NCBI RefSeq assembly: GCF_002029235.1
Contig: NZ_MZGV01000003.1
Span: 1 to 64,000 of the forward strand
Direction of reading: 5' to 3'
Source of the DNA: Clostridium oryzae
GTDB lineage: Bacteria > Bacillota > Clostridia > Clostridiales > Clostridiaceae
Length of the DNA stretch: 64,000 nt
The notes under the pieces were generated by a model that saw only the letters and a list, made by a program, of their open reading frames with translations, ran no database searches and was not told where the DNA came from. A program made the translations under genes and the position numbers. Of this stretch, positions 9,659-17,967 are shown piece after piece. Position 1 is the stretch's first letter. Each line of letters begins with the position of its first letter.

Positions 9659-10045
9659 TTATAATATAAATAAATTGCGAACCAAGAAAGTGGATTAAAA
9701 GGAGATAATATTTAGTAGTTAGTGCATGCTTTAAATAGGTAAGAGAAAAGAGTAAAGAGTAGAGAGAAAAGTGAAGGAAGAAATTCTGTTGTACAGAATT
9801 TCTGAGAATTTAAATCTGATTATCAGCGATAACTTTTTAAAAACTAAGATAATACCTAATATTCCAAAAGTATTATTAAAATAATTAGAACTATCTATAC
9901 AATCAAAATTCAGCATAGCTGAATTTTAACCTTCACTTTTCTCTTATCTCTTTTCTCTTTACTCTTAACTCCCATACCTATTTAATGCACTTTCTCTTAA
10001 CTATTCCGTCCTGTGCATTTAGTTCGTCTTATATTTATATTATAA
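9659..10045. repeat. MITE-like dispersed repeat, family 1, copy A
   Basis: A 387-base element whose reverse complement matches 22580-22957 over its whole length with scattered differences. Its ends are imperfect inverted repeats beginning with the same 14 bases (TTATAATATAAATA). A second, inner pair of inverted blocks is rich in AAAGAG/CTCTTT. Two short hairpins lie inside, GAAATTCTG...CAGAATTTC and AAATTCAGC...GCTGAATTT. No transposase is encoded. A 61-codon frame (9731-9916, minus) is open in both copies but looks like AT-rich filler. It lies between the rnz start and tRNA-Arg(ACG). No clear target duplication is seen. Confidence 0.75.
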
Positions 10046-10139
10046 CCTAAGTGTTATGACTATAGAAATATAAGTACGATAAATACTAAAAAAAATTGAT
10101 TTTAATAATTCTTTATGCTAATATAGTTATGTCACATAT

Positions 10140-10213
10140 GCGGATGTACCTCAATTGGATAGAGGACTCGGCTACGAACCGAGGCGCTGCAGGTTCGATT
10201 CCTGTCATCCGCA
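10140..10213 (+). tRNA. tRNA-Arg (anticodon ACG)
   Basis: 74 bases folding as a full cloverleaf. The acceptor is GCGGATG/CATCCGC with discriminator A. The anticodon arm is CTCGG-CTACGAA-CCGAG with ACG at 10174-10176, and the T arm is GCAGG-TTCGATT-CCTGT. CCA is not encoded. ACG becomes ICG through TadA, whose gene is at 54.8 kb, and reads CGU/CGC/CGA. Confidence 0.97.
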
Positions 10214-10339
10214 TTTCAAATGCTATTTATTAGCTTTTTTTTATATCTGAAATTTTTCACTTCGATCTTAGAATTCTTATATTACTAGCAGATTTTTAAA
10301 AAGAGAAATTTGTTTCTTAATTTAAAGAGGAATGATAAA

Positions 10340-11443
10340 ATGAAAAAGAGTAGAAAAAGAATATGTATTGGATTGATTGTATTAATTATGGCATTTATAG
10401 GTGCTGGATTTTTGTGTGACAAATTTGTACAAGCATTATCATTAAGAACAGAATTAGATAAAGCCTTGAAGGAAAAGAATTACAAAAGAGCTAATGTTAT
10501 ATACAAATCTATGGATAAAGATGTGTTTTTTCATAACAGTTTGAAGATTAAAAATACAGAAACTTATATAGTTAAAAAGAATTTAGATACTCTGAAAAAG
10601 GATTTTTATGATGGAAAGGTATTATATACTGATGCAGCTGAAAGTATATCATATTTGGACAAATTTGATTTTACTGATAAAAAGTACATAAGTGGTATCA
10701 GGAGTTATATAGATAATTTAAACAATGATAGGAAGACGATTTTATTATCAAAAGAATTGTATAAAAAAGGTGAGTATCTAAATGCACTTGATAATTTATT
10801 AGAGTTTAAGAATTCGAATAAACAATTAGAAAACAAGAAAAAGACCTTAGAAGGTAAGATAAAAAATAGCTTTACTAATTATACAGATAAGAAAATAGAC
10901 GAGTATTTGACTAAAATGGATACTAAAAGTGCACTGAGTATATTAGAGCTGAATTCTAAATATCTTAATAAAAAGTATGTAACAAGCAAGAAAGATGAAA
11001 TATCAGAATTTAATGGTACTGTTATACAAGAAAAAAACAGAATAAATAATCAAAATATAAGCAGCATTACTAATTATTTGATTATAGTTGATTTAGAACA
11101 CCAGCTTACTGAAATATTTTATAAAAAAGACAATGGATGGCAACTAAAAAAATTATTTCAGTCTTCCACAGGAATTAGAGGTTATGATACTCCTAAAGGA
11201 ACTTTTAGTATAAAAGATAAAGGAACTTGGTTTTTTAGTGAGAAGTATAAAGAAGGAGCCAAATATTGGGTTAGATTTAATAACTCATACCTATTTCACT
11301 CACTTCCTATGGACAAAAAACAAAATATAACAGACTATACTTTAGGCCAAGCTGCTTCACATGGTTGTGTAAGATTAAGAGTATCTGAAGCCAAGTGGAT
11401 ATTTGACAATATACCAACATATACCAAAGTAATAGTTAAATAA
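10340..11443 (+). CDS. L,D-transpeptidase (YkuD fold), membrane anchored
   Basis: 367 residues from ATG 10340. AAAGAGG lies 8 bases upstream; an in-frame ATG at 10310 has no ribosome site. A Lys/Arg-rich start and one membrane helix (about residues 7-27) are followed by a lysine-rich, helical stalk. The C-terminal YkuD catalytic domain carries SHGCVRLR with the nucleophilic Cys near residue 341. Such enzymes make 3-3 peptidoglycan cross-links or attach proteins outside the membrane. The stalk is unrelated to LysM or known binding domains that I recognise. Single gene. Confidence 0.85.
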   Translation: MKKSRKRICIGLIVLIMAFIGAGFLCDKFVQALSLRTELDKALKEKNYKRANVIYKSMDKDVFFHNSLKIKNTETYIVKKNLDTLKKDFYDGKVLYTDAAESISYLDKFDFTDKKYISGIRSYIDNLNNDRKTILLSKELYKKGEYLNALDNLLEFKNSNKQLENKKKTLEGKIKNSFTNYTDKKIDEYLTKMDTKSALSILELNSKYLNKKYVTSKKDEISEFNGTVIQEKNRINNQNISSITNYLIIVDLEHQLTEIFYKKDNGWQLKKLFQSSTGIRGYDTPKGTFSIKDKGTWFFSEKYKEGAKYWVRFNNSYLFHSLPMDKKQNITDYTLGQAASHGCVRLRVSEAKWIFDNIPTYTKVIVK

Positions 11444-11489
11444 AGAATGGTTAGAGACATCTGTCGGCTGTAAAATGCCACCGCCGGTA

Positions 11490-11525
11490 TAAAAAGAACC
11501 TCTAGCGGAGGGCACCACTAGGGGT
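11490..11525 (-). terminator. Terminator of the gabT-type operon
   Basis: Read on the minus strand, ACCCCTAG and CTAGAGGT pair (one G-T) and are followed by TCTTTTTA, 14 bases beyond the dehydrogenase stop codon. Confidence 0.65.
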
Positions 11526-11538
11526 CAAGTTTGGGGCT

Positions 11539-12657
11539 TTAATAAATATTTTTATATATATCTAATATATCCTTATAGGATAGAGGGACGTAACTATTAG
11601 ACAACAGATTATGCTGTCTATCAACAATACTCTTGGAAAAAGCCTCAATATCTGAATAAGTCATGCCATAACCGCTGCCAGGCTTTTTTTCAATAATCTC
11701 CATAAGAGCATCTTGAAATTCATCATAAAGATTACTATCGTTTTTTATATTAAAAATGTCACTTACTATATTATTAAAATACTTAATTTTTCCATAGGGG
11801 TTTTCCCTAGTATATTTTTTAAACACTTCTATAAAGAAGGTGTAGTTTGCGTAACCATTAGGTATGTTATATTTGCCACTTAACATATAGGAAAGGGCAT
11901 CTATAGTGCTATTACCGGTTATAGCAGAGGCTATGCCAGTGTAATTACTGGCTGTCTGGTATTCCTCTAAAAGGTTTGGATAATAATCAATACCTTTTTC
12001 AATAAGTTTTATATACCCAGTCAATATTGTTTCTATAGCATTCTGGCTGTATAAATCTGTATAAGAGTTAGAAGCTGGTGATATGAATATTTCGGCAGCA
12101 TGAATTAATGAATCCATAGAGCTCGAAATAAAAGCATCAAAGGGCAAATCTTTCAACAATTCGGGTATCAACACTGCGTAATCTCCATATAACGAATCAA
12201 AACAAGTTTGACACTTTGTATGTGATTTAGCGATCTGAATTGAAGCACAACAAGTAACTTCATTACCGATTCCGCAGGTTGTCGGAATTAGTACAAGTGT
12301 TTTATCCTTTGAAAAATCTCTATCACTATCCAAAATATCTTTGCTATGTGTTATATTACTTAGTGCAGCAATTTTGCCTATGTTAATTACAGTATCTTCA
12401 CCTACAGCAAATATTCTTTTGTAATGTTTTTTATTAATATCTTTAAGAATTTTATCAACTACTAAATCTGTAATTTTATGTTGTTCATAGTCACTTGGAA
12501 AGATCGAATCAGAAGGAAGCTTTAAGTTGTCTATATAGTTAATAAAAACAGATTTATTTGATATCAATAGATCATCTTTTGATAATTGGAAGTATTGAAC
12601 GAAATCATCAAAGGAAACGAATCTATAAATTCTTGTTTTTAATTCAAATAACCTCAT
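11539..12657 (-). CDS. 4-hydroxybutyrate-dehydrogenase-like protein with degenerate metal site
   Basis: 372 residues from the ATG at 12657 (a second ATG two codons upstream sits too close to the GGGGG site). The sequence aligns along its length with iron-containing alcohol dehydrogenases, closest in my memory to clostridial 4-hydroxybutyrate dehydrogenase. PTTCGIGNEVT and the D-x3-H pair in DSLIHAAE are kept. However, the two downstream His ligands are replaced: the usual VHAL is IDAL (His to Asp, 11899-11901) and PHG is PNG (His to Asn, 11857-11859). The NAD-binding GGGSxxD is GEDTVIN. It lies in an operon behind the aminotransferase gene. Either a pseudo-enzyme or a changed activity; I cannot tell which. 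Confidence 0.8.
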   Translation of the reverse strand: MRLFELKTRIYRFVSFDDFVQYFQLSKDDLLISNKSVFINYIDNLKLPSDSIFPSDYEQHKITDLVVDKILKDINKKHYKRIFAVGEDTVINIGKIAALSNITHSKDILDSDRDFSKDKTLVLIPTTCGIGNEVTCCASIQIAKSHTKCQTCFDSLYGDYAVLIPELLKDLPFDAFISSSMDSLIHAAEIFISPASNSYTDLYSQNAIETILTGYIKLIEKGIDYYPNLLEEYQTASNYTGIASAITGNSTIDALSYMLSGKYNIPNGYANYTFFIEVFKKYTRENPYGKIKYFNNIVSDIFNIKNDSNLYDEFQDALMEIIEKKPGSGYGMTYSDIEAFSKSIVDRQHNLLSNSYVPLSYKDILDIYKNIY

Positions 12658-12725
12658 ACTCATGCCCCCGCTTTATAAGTGGTAACTTAATATATTAATA
12701 TAGGATTATAACAATTTTATAGTGT

Positions 12726-14066
12726 TTATGCTTCTGCAAATGCGGTTTCCAATATGTCAAGACCATATTCTAATTGATCATCAGTCATGACTAAAGGAGG
12801 TAAGAATCTTATTACATTTCCATAAATTCCAGCATTAAGAAGAATTACGCCTTTTCGATAACAATAATCTATTATTCTGCTAACTTTTTCTTTATCTGGC
12901 TCCTTGGTAGATTTATCTTTAACGAGTTCAATGGCAACCATAGCGCCAAGTCCTCTAACATCACCAACAAAATCGTATCTATCTTTTAATGAATTAAGCT
13001 TATTTAATATCTTTGAGCCTATATGCTCTGCTTTAGAGTTTAAATCTTGATCATGAATTTTATCTAAGACCTTCAGGGCTGCTGCACAAGCTACAGGATT
13101 ACCGCCATAGGTACCTCCTAATGACCCGGGTATAGGTGTATCCATAATCTCAGCTTTTCCAATAACTCCGCTTAGCGGAAGGCCAGCTGCTATCGATTTT
13201 GAAACAGTGACTAAGTCTGGTTCTATATCGAAATGCTCGTGCGCAAATAATTTACCTGTTCTTGAAAAACCTGTTTGAATTTCATCTACAACGAAAACAA
13301 TACCATTTTCATTACATATAGATTGAAGAACCTGCAAGTATTCTTTAGGAGGAACAATAAAACCGCCTTCACCTTGGACAGGCTCAGCTATCAAGACAGC
13401 AATCATGTCAGGTGAAAGATTAGATTTAAGCATAGTTCTAAAACTTTCTGCACAAGCTAGTCCACAGCTCGGATATTTACAACCTAAAGGACATCTATAG
13501 CAATAGGCATTAGGGATTTTATAGGTGTCTGAATTAAAAGGAGCAAAACCGTCCTTATAAGGTTTTACTTTACTTGTTAGAGTCATTGTCATGTAAGTTC
13601 TACCATGAAAAGAGGATTCTAATGAAAGGACGCCAGATTTCCCTGTATATTTTCTTGCAATTTTAACCGCATTTTCAACGGCCTCTGCACCACTATTAGC
13701 AAACATTACTTTTTTGGGAGAGTCTCCAGGGATTAGATTAGATAATCGTTCAGCTAATATTACATAGGGTTCATACATACATACGTTAAATGAAGTATGT
13801 ATGTATTTTTCAGCCTGTTTTTTTATAGCTTTTACTACATCATTATCACAATGACCTGAATTTATAACTCCTATACCTGCAGCAAAATCTACAAATACAT
13901 TACCATCAATGTCCTTGATTAGTGCATCTTTTGCTTCCTCTGCGAATATCTCTGTGGAGTAACTTACTCCTCGAGCTACGTATCTATTTCTTTTTTGCAA
14001 AAGGACTTGTGATTTTGGTCCAGGTAAAGAATCTGTAATAATTTTTGCATTATTTTCTTTAATCAT
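12726..14066 (-). CDS. gabT: 4-aminobutyrate-type aminotransferase (class III, PLP)
   Basis: 446 residues, a class III PLP aminotransferase. Visible features are FANSGAEAVENAVKIAR near 125, the FHGRT loop, VDEIQTGFSRTG near 265, the PLP lysine in VSKSIAAGLPLSG near 290 and GGTYGGNPVACAAA. A Cys cluster (YRCPLGCKYPSCGLAC) near 195 is common in GabT/PuuE-type enzymes. Likely reaction: 4-aminobutyrate plus 2-oxoglutarate to succinate semialdehyde plus glutamate. It is followed 68 bases downstream by the 4-hydroxybutyrate-dehydrogenase relative, the enzyme that would reduce the semialdehyde, which supports the GABA assignment. Other omega-amino acids remain possible. The start is ATG after GGAGGG. 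Confidence 0.85.
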   Translation of the reverse strand: MIKENNAKIITDSLPGPKSQVLLQKRNRYVARGVSYSTEIFAEEAKDALIKDIDGNVFVDFAAGIGVINSGHCDNDVVKAIKKQAEKYIHTSFNVCMYEPYVILAERLSNLIPGDSPKKVMFANSGAEAVENAVKIARKYTGKSGVLSLESSFHGRTYMTMTLTSKVKPYKDGFAPFNSDTYKIPNAYCYRCPLGCKYPSCGLACAESFRTMLKSNLSPDMIAVLIAEPVQGEGGFIVPPKEYLQVLQSICNENGIVFVVDEIQTGFSRTGKLFAHEHFDIEPDLVTVSKSIAAGLPLSGVIGKAEIMDTPIPGSLGGTYGGNPVACAAALKVLDKIHDQDLNSKAEHIGSKILNKLNSLKDRYDFVGDVRGLGAMVAIELVKDKSTKEPDKEKVSRIIDYCYRKGVILLNAGIYGNVIRFLPPLVMTDDQLEYGLDILETAFAEA

Positions 14067-14402
14067 TCTATCCCTCCATTGCTATAAATTTTAGTTGTAT
14101 CGTGAAATTATACATAAAAGTACATTTATGTATAACTTAAGTATTTCCGTTGGATTAATTAAATTATATGATTTTAATAAGAAAACAACATTGTAAAAAA
14201 AAGAAAATTGATATTTTTGTAATATTGAAAAAAATGTGCATTATAATTAACACTTATGCATTGGAAATGTTTATTTTATATTAAAATATCAAAAAATATG
14301 AACTGAAAGTATTTGAAAGGTCTAATCAGTGATGCTGAAATTTAGTCTGTATTTATAGAGTTATATATACAAATAAGAGATTTTAATTGGTATATTCTTA
14401 TG
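14067..14402. other. Intergenic region between gabT start and psd end
   Basis: This stretch of about 330 very AT-rich bases holds the upstream control region of the minus-strand aminotransferase operon, including the palindrome listed at 14108-14135. It otherwise shows no open frame or RNA gene. Confidence 0.5.
14108..14135. promoter_or_regulatory. Inverted repeat upstream of gabT (candidate operator)
   Basis: TTATACATAAA and TTTATGTATAA form a perfect 11-bp inverted repeat around a 6-base centre, 41 bases upstream of the aminotransferase start. Position and symmetry suggest an operator or a leader hairpin. No regulator gene is adjacent. Confidence 0.5.
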
Positions 14403-14405
14403 TAT

Positions 14406-14440
14406 TATAAAAAACACGGTTATATAAATTTAACCGCGAT
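14406..14440 (-). terminator. Terminator overlapping the end of psd
   Basis: On the minus strand CGGTTA and TAACCG pair around an 8-base loop and are followed by GTGTTTTTTA. The left arm lies in the last codons of psd. Confidence 0.7.
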
Positions 14441-15310
14441 TTTTTCTCCTAGCTTAATTTTAGTTTCTAGGCTTAAAGAACTTTGTTTTAGTATATCATC
14501 ATCAATTTTTATAATATCTTTTTTTAGGAAAATCATTACTGTGGATCCTCCAAATTTAAAGAAACCTTTTTCACTGCCCTTTTTTACATGTATATTTGGA
14601 GTGTATGTTTGTATTATGCTTCCAACACAAGTTGCACCAATTTCTACATATAAGATATCAGAAAAATTGTCTGAATGGAAAATACTCCACTCACGTTTAT
14701 TTTGACAGAATACATTTTCCTTATTTTCAAGTGAAATAGGATTAACTGAATAATAAGTTCCTTTTATCTTATGATTAGCAGAACAAGTACCAGTATCTAC
14801 AAAATGAAATCTATGGTAGTCAGTTGGGCACAGCCTAAATACAAGGCAAGTACCATTGATATATAAATCAGCCAAGTTATTATCAGGTATCAAATCTTTA
14901 AATTTATAGGTAATACCTTTAATTTGTATTAAATTATCTATATCTATATTTGTGTACGCAGTAAGCCTGCCTTCGCAAGGTGCTATGAAGTGGTGAATAT
15001 CTGTATCTATAGGTCTGGATGCTTCATTTACTTCTCTAATAAAAAAATCATTAAATGTTTTAAAGTTACAAGCCTTATTTTTATATATAGACATATCTAT
15101 ATCAAAATCATTTATAAACTTTTTTATTTTTTTTGAACTTATTCTTGAATCACAATATAGTCCGTACAGTGAAGAAAAAAGCTTTTTTTTAACAAATGCT
15201 TCTAGGAAGTTCATCCCTACTGGTGAAGAGTATAACCATTTAAGATATATTCCTCCGGCAACTTTCTCAAACTCATAAGTACCTTTAGATCTGTCAAAGT
15301 ATTTTTTCAT
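14420..15310 (-). CDS. psd: Phosphatidylserine decarboxylase proenzyme
   Basis: 296 residues, the long clostridial/mitochondrial-like class. The self-cleavage site is FGGST near residue 255 in place of the usual LGST; Ser becomes the pyruvoyl group of the alpha chain. Conserved YHRFHFVDTG and the preceding FRLCPTD segment are present. It makes phosphatidylethanolamine from phosphatidylserine at the membrane. No pssA gene is adjacent, although the two are often linked. The ATG at 15310 follows GAGGAGAAATATACT. Single gene. Confidence 0.92.
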   Translation of the reverse strand: MKKYFDRSKGTYEFEKVAGGIYLKWLYSSPVGMNFLEAFVKKKLFSSLYGLYCDSRISSKKIKKFINDFDIDMSIYKNKACNFKTFNDFFIREVNEASRPIDTDIHHFIAPCEGRLTAYTNIDIDNLIQIKGITYKFKDLIPDNNLADLYINGTCLVFRLCPTDYHRFHFVDTGTCSANHKIKGTYYSVNPISLENKENVFCQNKREWSIFHSDNFSDILYVEIGATCVGSIIQTYTPNIHVKKGSEKGFFKFGGSTVMIFLKKDIIKIDDDILKQSSLSLETKIKLGEKIAVKFI

Positions 15311-15518
15311 AGTATATTTCTCCTCGTATAATCTGTATATGATGCACTAAAATTATTATATCAAAAGTATTTGTTTATACTATAAAATATGAGCAAGAAA
15401 TAAATATACAGAAAATTTAATTAATTTATACTGGTTATAATAAAAAATATTGTTTTATCATGAAAAATGGTATATTATTAATTAGATATAATTTATAAAT
15501 TTTTATGGAGTGATACTG

Positions 15519-16082
15519 ATGAACAAAACAAAAAGAGCCATCTTTGACGCAGCCATAAAAGAGTTTTCAAATAACGGATATTCAGGAGCAACAATGGATA
15601 ATATAGCTATACAGGCTGGAGTGGCAAAAGGTACATTATATTATCATTTTAAGAGCAAAGAGGAAATATTTAATTATACTATTACTCAAGGCATGGAGGT
15701 TGTATCTGAAGCTGTCAAAGAAGCTATTAAGGATGAAGAAGATATAACAGAGCGCCTTAGGATAGTATGTAAAGTACAACTAGGAGTAGTATATCAAAAT
15801 AGAGAGTTTTTTAATGTAGTTATGAGTCAACTTTGGGGTAAGGAAATGAGACACTCAATGCTTAGAGAAGTGCTGAAAAAATATATAAAGAGAATAGAAG
15901 GCTATTTACAAGAAGCTATGGACAAAGGTGCTGTAAAGAAAGGTGAAAGTTCTATCATGTCCTACTCATTTTTTGGTTCAGTTTGTGCTGCAGCAATTTA
16001 TGAAACAATAAATAGTTCTAAAAAGCTAAATGAAATAATAGATACACTGATGGGATATATGCTGAATGGGATAAAGGCATAG
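15519..16082 (+). CDS. TetR/AcrR family transcriptional regulator
   Basis: 187 residues from ATG 15519 (GGAG lies 8 bases upstream; an in-frame GTG at 15510 overlaps that site). The N-terminal TetR HTH is clear: AIFDAAIKEFSNNGYSGATM, IAIQAGVAKGTLYYHFKSKEEI. The ligand domain of about 130 residues is unremarkable. No adjacent divergent target is present. The nearest TetR-style operator I see is at 19984-19997, in front of the YhgE/Pip gene. That link is only a guess. Confidence 0.85.
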   Translation: MNKTKRAIFDAAIKEFSNNGYSGATMDNIAIQAGVAKGTLYYHFKSKEEIFNYTITQGMEVVSEAVKEAIKDEEDITERLRIVCKVQLGVVYQNREFFNVVMSQLWGKEMRHSMLREVLKKYIKRIEGYLQEAMDKGAVKKGESSIMSYSFFGSVCAAAIYETINSSKKLNEIIDTLMGYMLNGIKA

Positions 16083-16286
16083 AAATTCAGAAGGTACATC
16101 ATAATAATGTATATTACAATTTTGCTACATAAGTAATCAATTTTACTTAAAATTACGCAGTGAGGTTCAGCAGCTTATGAGTTAGTAAGCAGAATTGTCT
16201 ATCTATATATCTTGAATGTGTGAAACATATATTTTATAATGTCTGTAGTATAAAAATACATTAAAATATTAAATAGGGGGCAAAGG

Positions 16287-17495
16287 ATGAAAAAAGTAAA
16301 GATGGATATTCCACTGGTTGAGATGGATGGGGACGAAATGACCAGAATAATGTGGAAGATGATTAAAGAGCTGCTTTTGGAACCATATGTAGAGCTTAAC
16401 ACAGAATACTATGATTTAGGACTACAAAACAGAGATAAAACTGACGATAAAGTTACAGTAGAAGCAGCTGAGGCCATAAAAAAATATGGTGTAGGTGTAA
16501 AATGTGCTACAATAACACCAAATGCAGCTAGAGTTAAAGAATATAACTTGAAAAACATGTGGAAGAGTCCTAATGGAACTATAAGATCTATATTAGATGG
16601 TACAGTGTTTAGAACTCCAATAATAGTGAAAGGAATAGAACCACTTGTAAGCAATTGGAAGAAACCTATAACTGTGGCTAGGCATGCATATGGAGACGTA
16701 TATAGAGATGTTGAATATAAGGTTGAGGAACCTGGTAAAGTTGAATTGGTATTTACATCAGTAGACGGTAAAGAAACAAGAAAACTTGTACATGAATTTA
16801 AAAATCCTGGTGTAGTACTTGGTATGCATAATATTGATAAGTCCATTGAGAGCTTTGCGCATTCATGTTTTTCTTATGCTCTTGATTTAAGACAGGATCT
16901 TTGGTTTGCGACTAAGGATACTATATCAAAAATATATGATCATAGATTCAAAGATATTTTTCAGGAAATTTATGATAAAGAATATAAAGATAAATTTGAA
17001 GCAGCCGGTATAGAGTATTTTTATACACTTATTGATGATGCTATAGCAAGAGTTGTCAAATCAGGCGGCGGAATTATATGGGCATGCAAAAACTATGATG
17101 GTGATGTTATGTCTGATATGGTAGCAACTGCGTTTGGAAGTTTGGCAATGATGACATCTGTGCTAGTGTCACCAGAAGGGTATTATGAATATGAAGCTGC
17201 TCATGGAACTGTTCAGAGGCATTACTACAAGCATTTAAAAGGGGAAGAAACATCAACTAATTCTATGGCTACTATATTTGCATGGTCTGGGGCTCTTAAA
17301 AAGAGAGGCGAACTGGATGGAAATAAGGATTTAATAGAATTTGCTGAAAAACTTGAAAAAGCATCTATAGAGACTATCGAACAAGGAACTATGACTAAGG
17401 ATCTTGCATTAATTTCAAAGAATGAAAATATTAATTCGGTTAATACAAGAACATTCCTAGAAGCTATAAAGGCTAAGTTAGATCAAATGATATAG
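16287..17495 (+). CDS. icd: NADP-type isocitrate dehydrogenase (homodimeric, eukaryote-like)
   Basis: 402 residues matching the homodimeric type of isocitrate dehydrogenase, found in eukaryotes and some bacteria. [13 protein letters not shown] is at the N-terminus. [13 protein letters not shown] and [17 protein letters not shown] form the isocitrate site. The C-terminal [20 protein letters not shown] carries the NADP-binding HGTV with downstream Arg/His typical of NADP use. It supplies 2-oxoglutarate and NADPH. It is monocistronic with its own terminator. The start is ATG after AGGGGGCAAAGG. Confidence 0.95.
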   Translation: MKKVKMDIPLVEMDGDEMTRIMWKMIKELLLEPYVELNTEYYDLGLQNRDKTDDKVTVEAAEAIKKYGVGVKCATITPNAARVKEYNLKNMWKSPNGTIRSILDGTVFRTPIIVKGIEPLVSNWKKPITVARHAYGDVYRDVEYKVEEPGKVELVFTSVDGKETRKLVHEFKNPGVVLGMHNIDKSIESFAHSCFSYALDLRQDLWFATKDTISKIYDHRFKDIFQEIYDKEYKDKFEAAGIEYFYTLIDDAIARVVKSGGGIIWACKNYDGDVMSDMVATAFGSLAMMTSVLVSPEGYYEYEAAHGTVQRHYYKHLKGEETSTNSMATIFAWSGALKKRGELDGNKDLIEFAEKLEKASIETIEQGTMTKDLALISKNENINSVNTRTFLEAIKAKLDQMI

Positions 17496-17518
17496 AACAT
17501 TTTAAGGTATTGATAAAG

Positions 17519-17547
17519 TAAAAAATCGGCATTGGCCGATTTTTTTA
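17519..17547 (+). terminator. Terminator of icd
   Basis: ATCGGC-ATTG-GCCGAT, flanked by A and T runs, ends in seven T, 24 bases after the stop codon. Confidence 0.9.
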
Positions 17548-17634
17548 GTCTCTAAGAATTTATGCTTTTGCCAATTGTGGATAATTTTTAATTAAGATTA
17601 AGATACACCACTAAATAGGAGAAAAGGTGGTTGC

Positions 17635-17967
17635 TAAATAAAAAAACGGTACAGCGTGTTTACGAAGAAGTTAAAAAGAGACAGTAATATATTTTGAAGT
17701 TAGTGAATTAAGATAGAAAGGTAATAGAATTAATAAAATAAAAGTATTTTGTAAATATTAAGAGTTAGGGCATTAAAAATGGTTACATCCGACGGAGGCA
17801 TTTGGAGTGAGTTTAGCAATTATCCGTGTCTTTTACGCAAATTTCCGTTAAGATGGCGAATTGTTTGAGGTGTAGCCGAGTTATGAGCCATTAGGAAATT
17901 TGCCTAAAAGATGCGGTAAAATTGCTTAACGAGCGGAACTATCCGACATAGGGTGCAACCATTTTTT
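17635..17967 (+). repeat. Structured dispersed repeat, family 2, copy A
   Basis: About 330 bases, related in the same orientation to 31772-32100. The left 135 bases are conserved in sequence (for example GTTTACGAAG and ATATTTTGAAGT). The right part (about 17779-17964) folds into one long interrupted hairpin: AATGGTTACA pairs with the far end, then AGCAATT/AATTGCT, then ACGCAAATTTCC/GGAAATTTGCCT, then ATGGC/GCCAT around a GTTTGAGGTGTAGCCGAG loop. The right end overlaps the stop codon of the convergent UbiB gene. No coding frame is seen. Confidence 0.75.

Noticed and set aside
14400..14705. 101-codon plus-strand frame over the end of psd
   Set aside because: Antisense shadow of psd; no ribosome site, composition follows the real gene.
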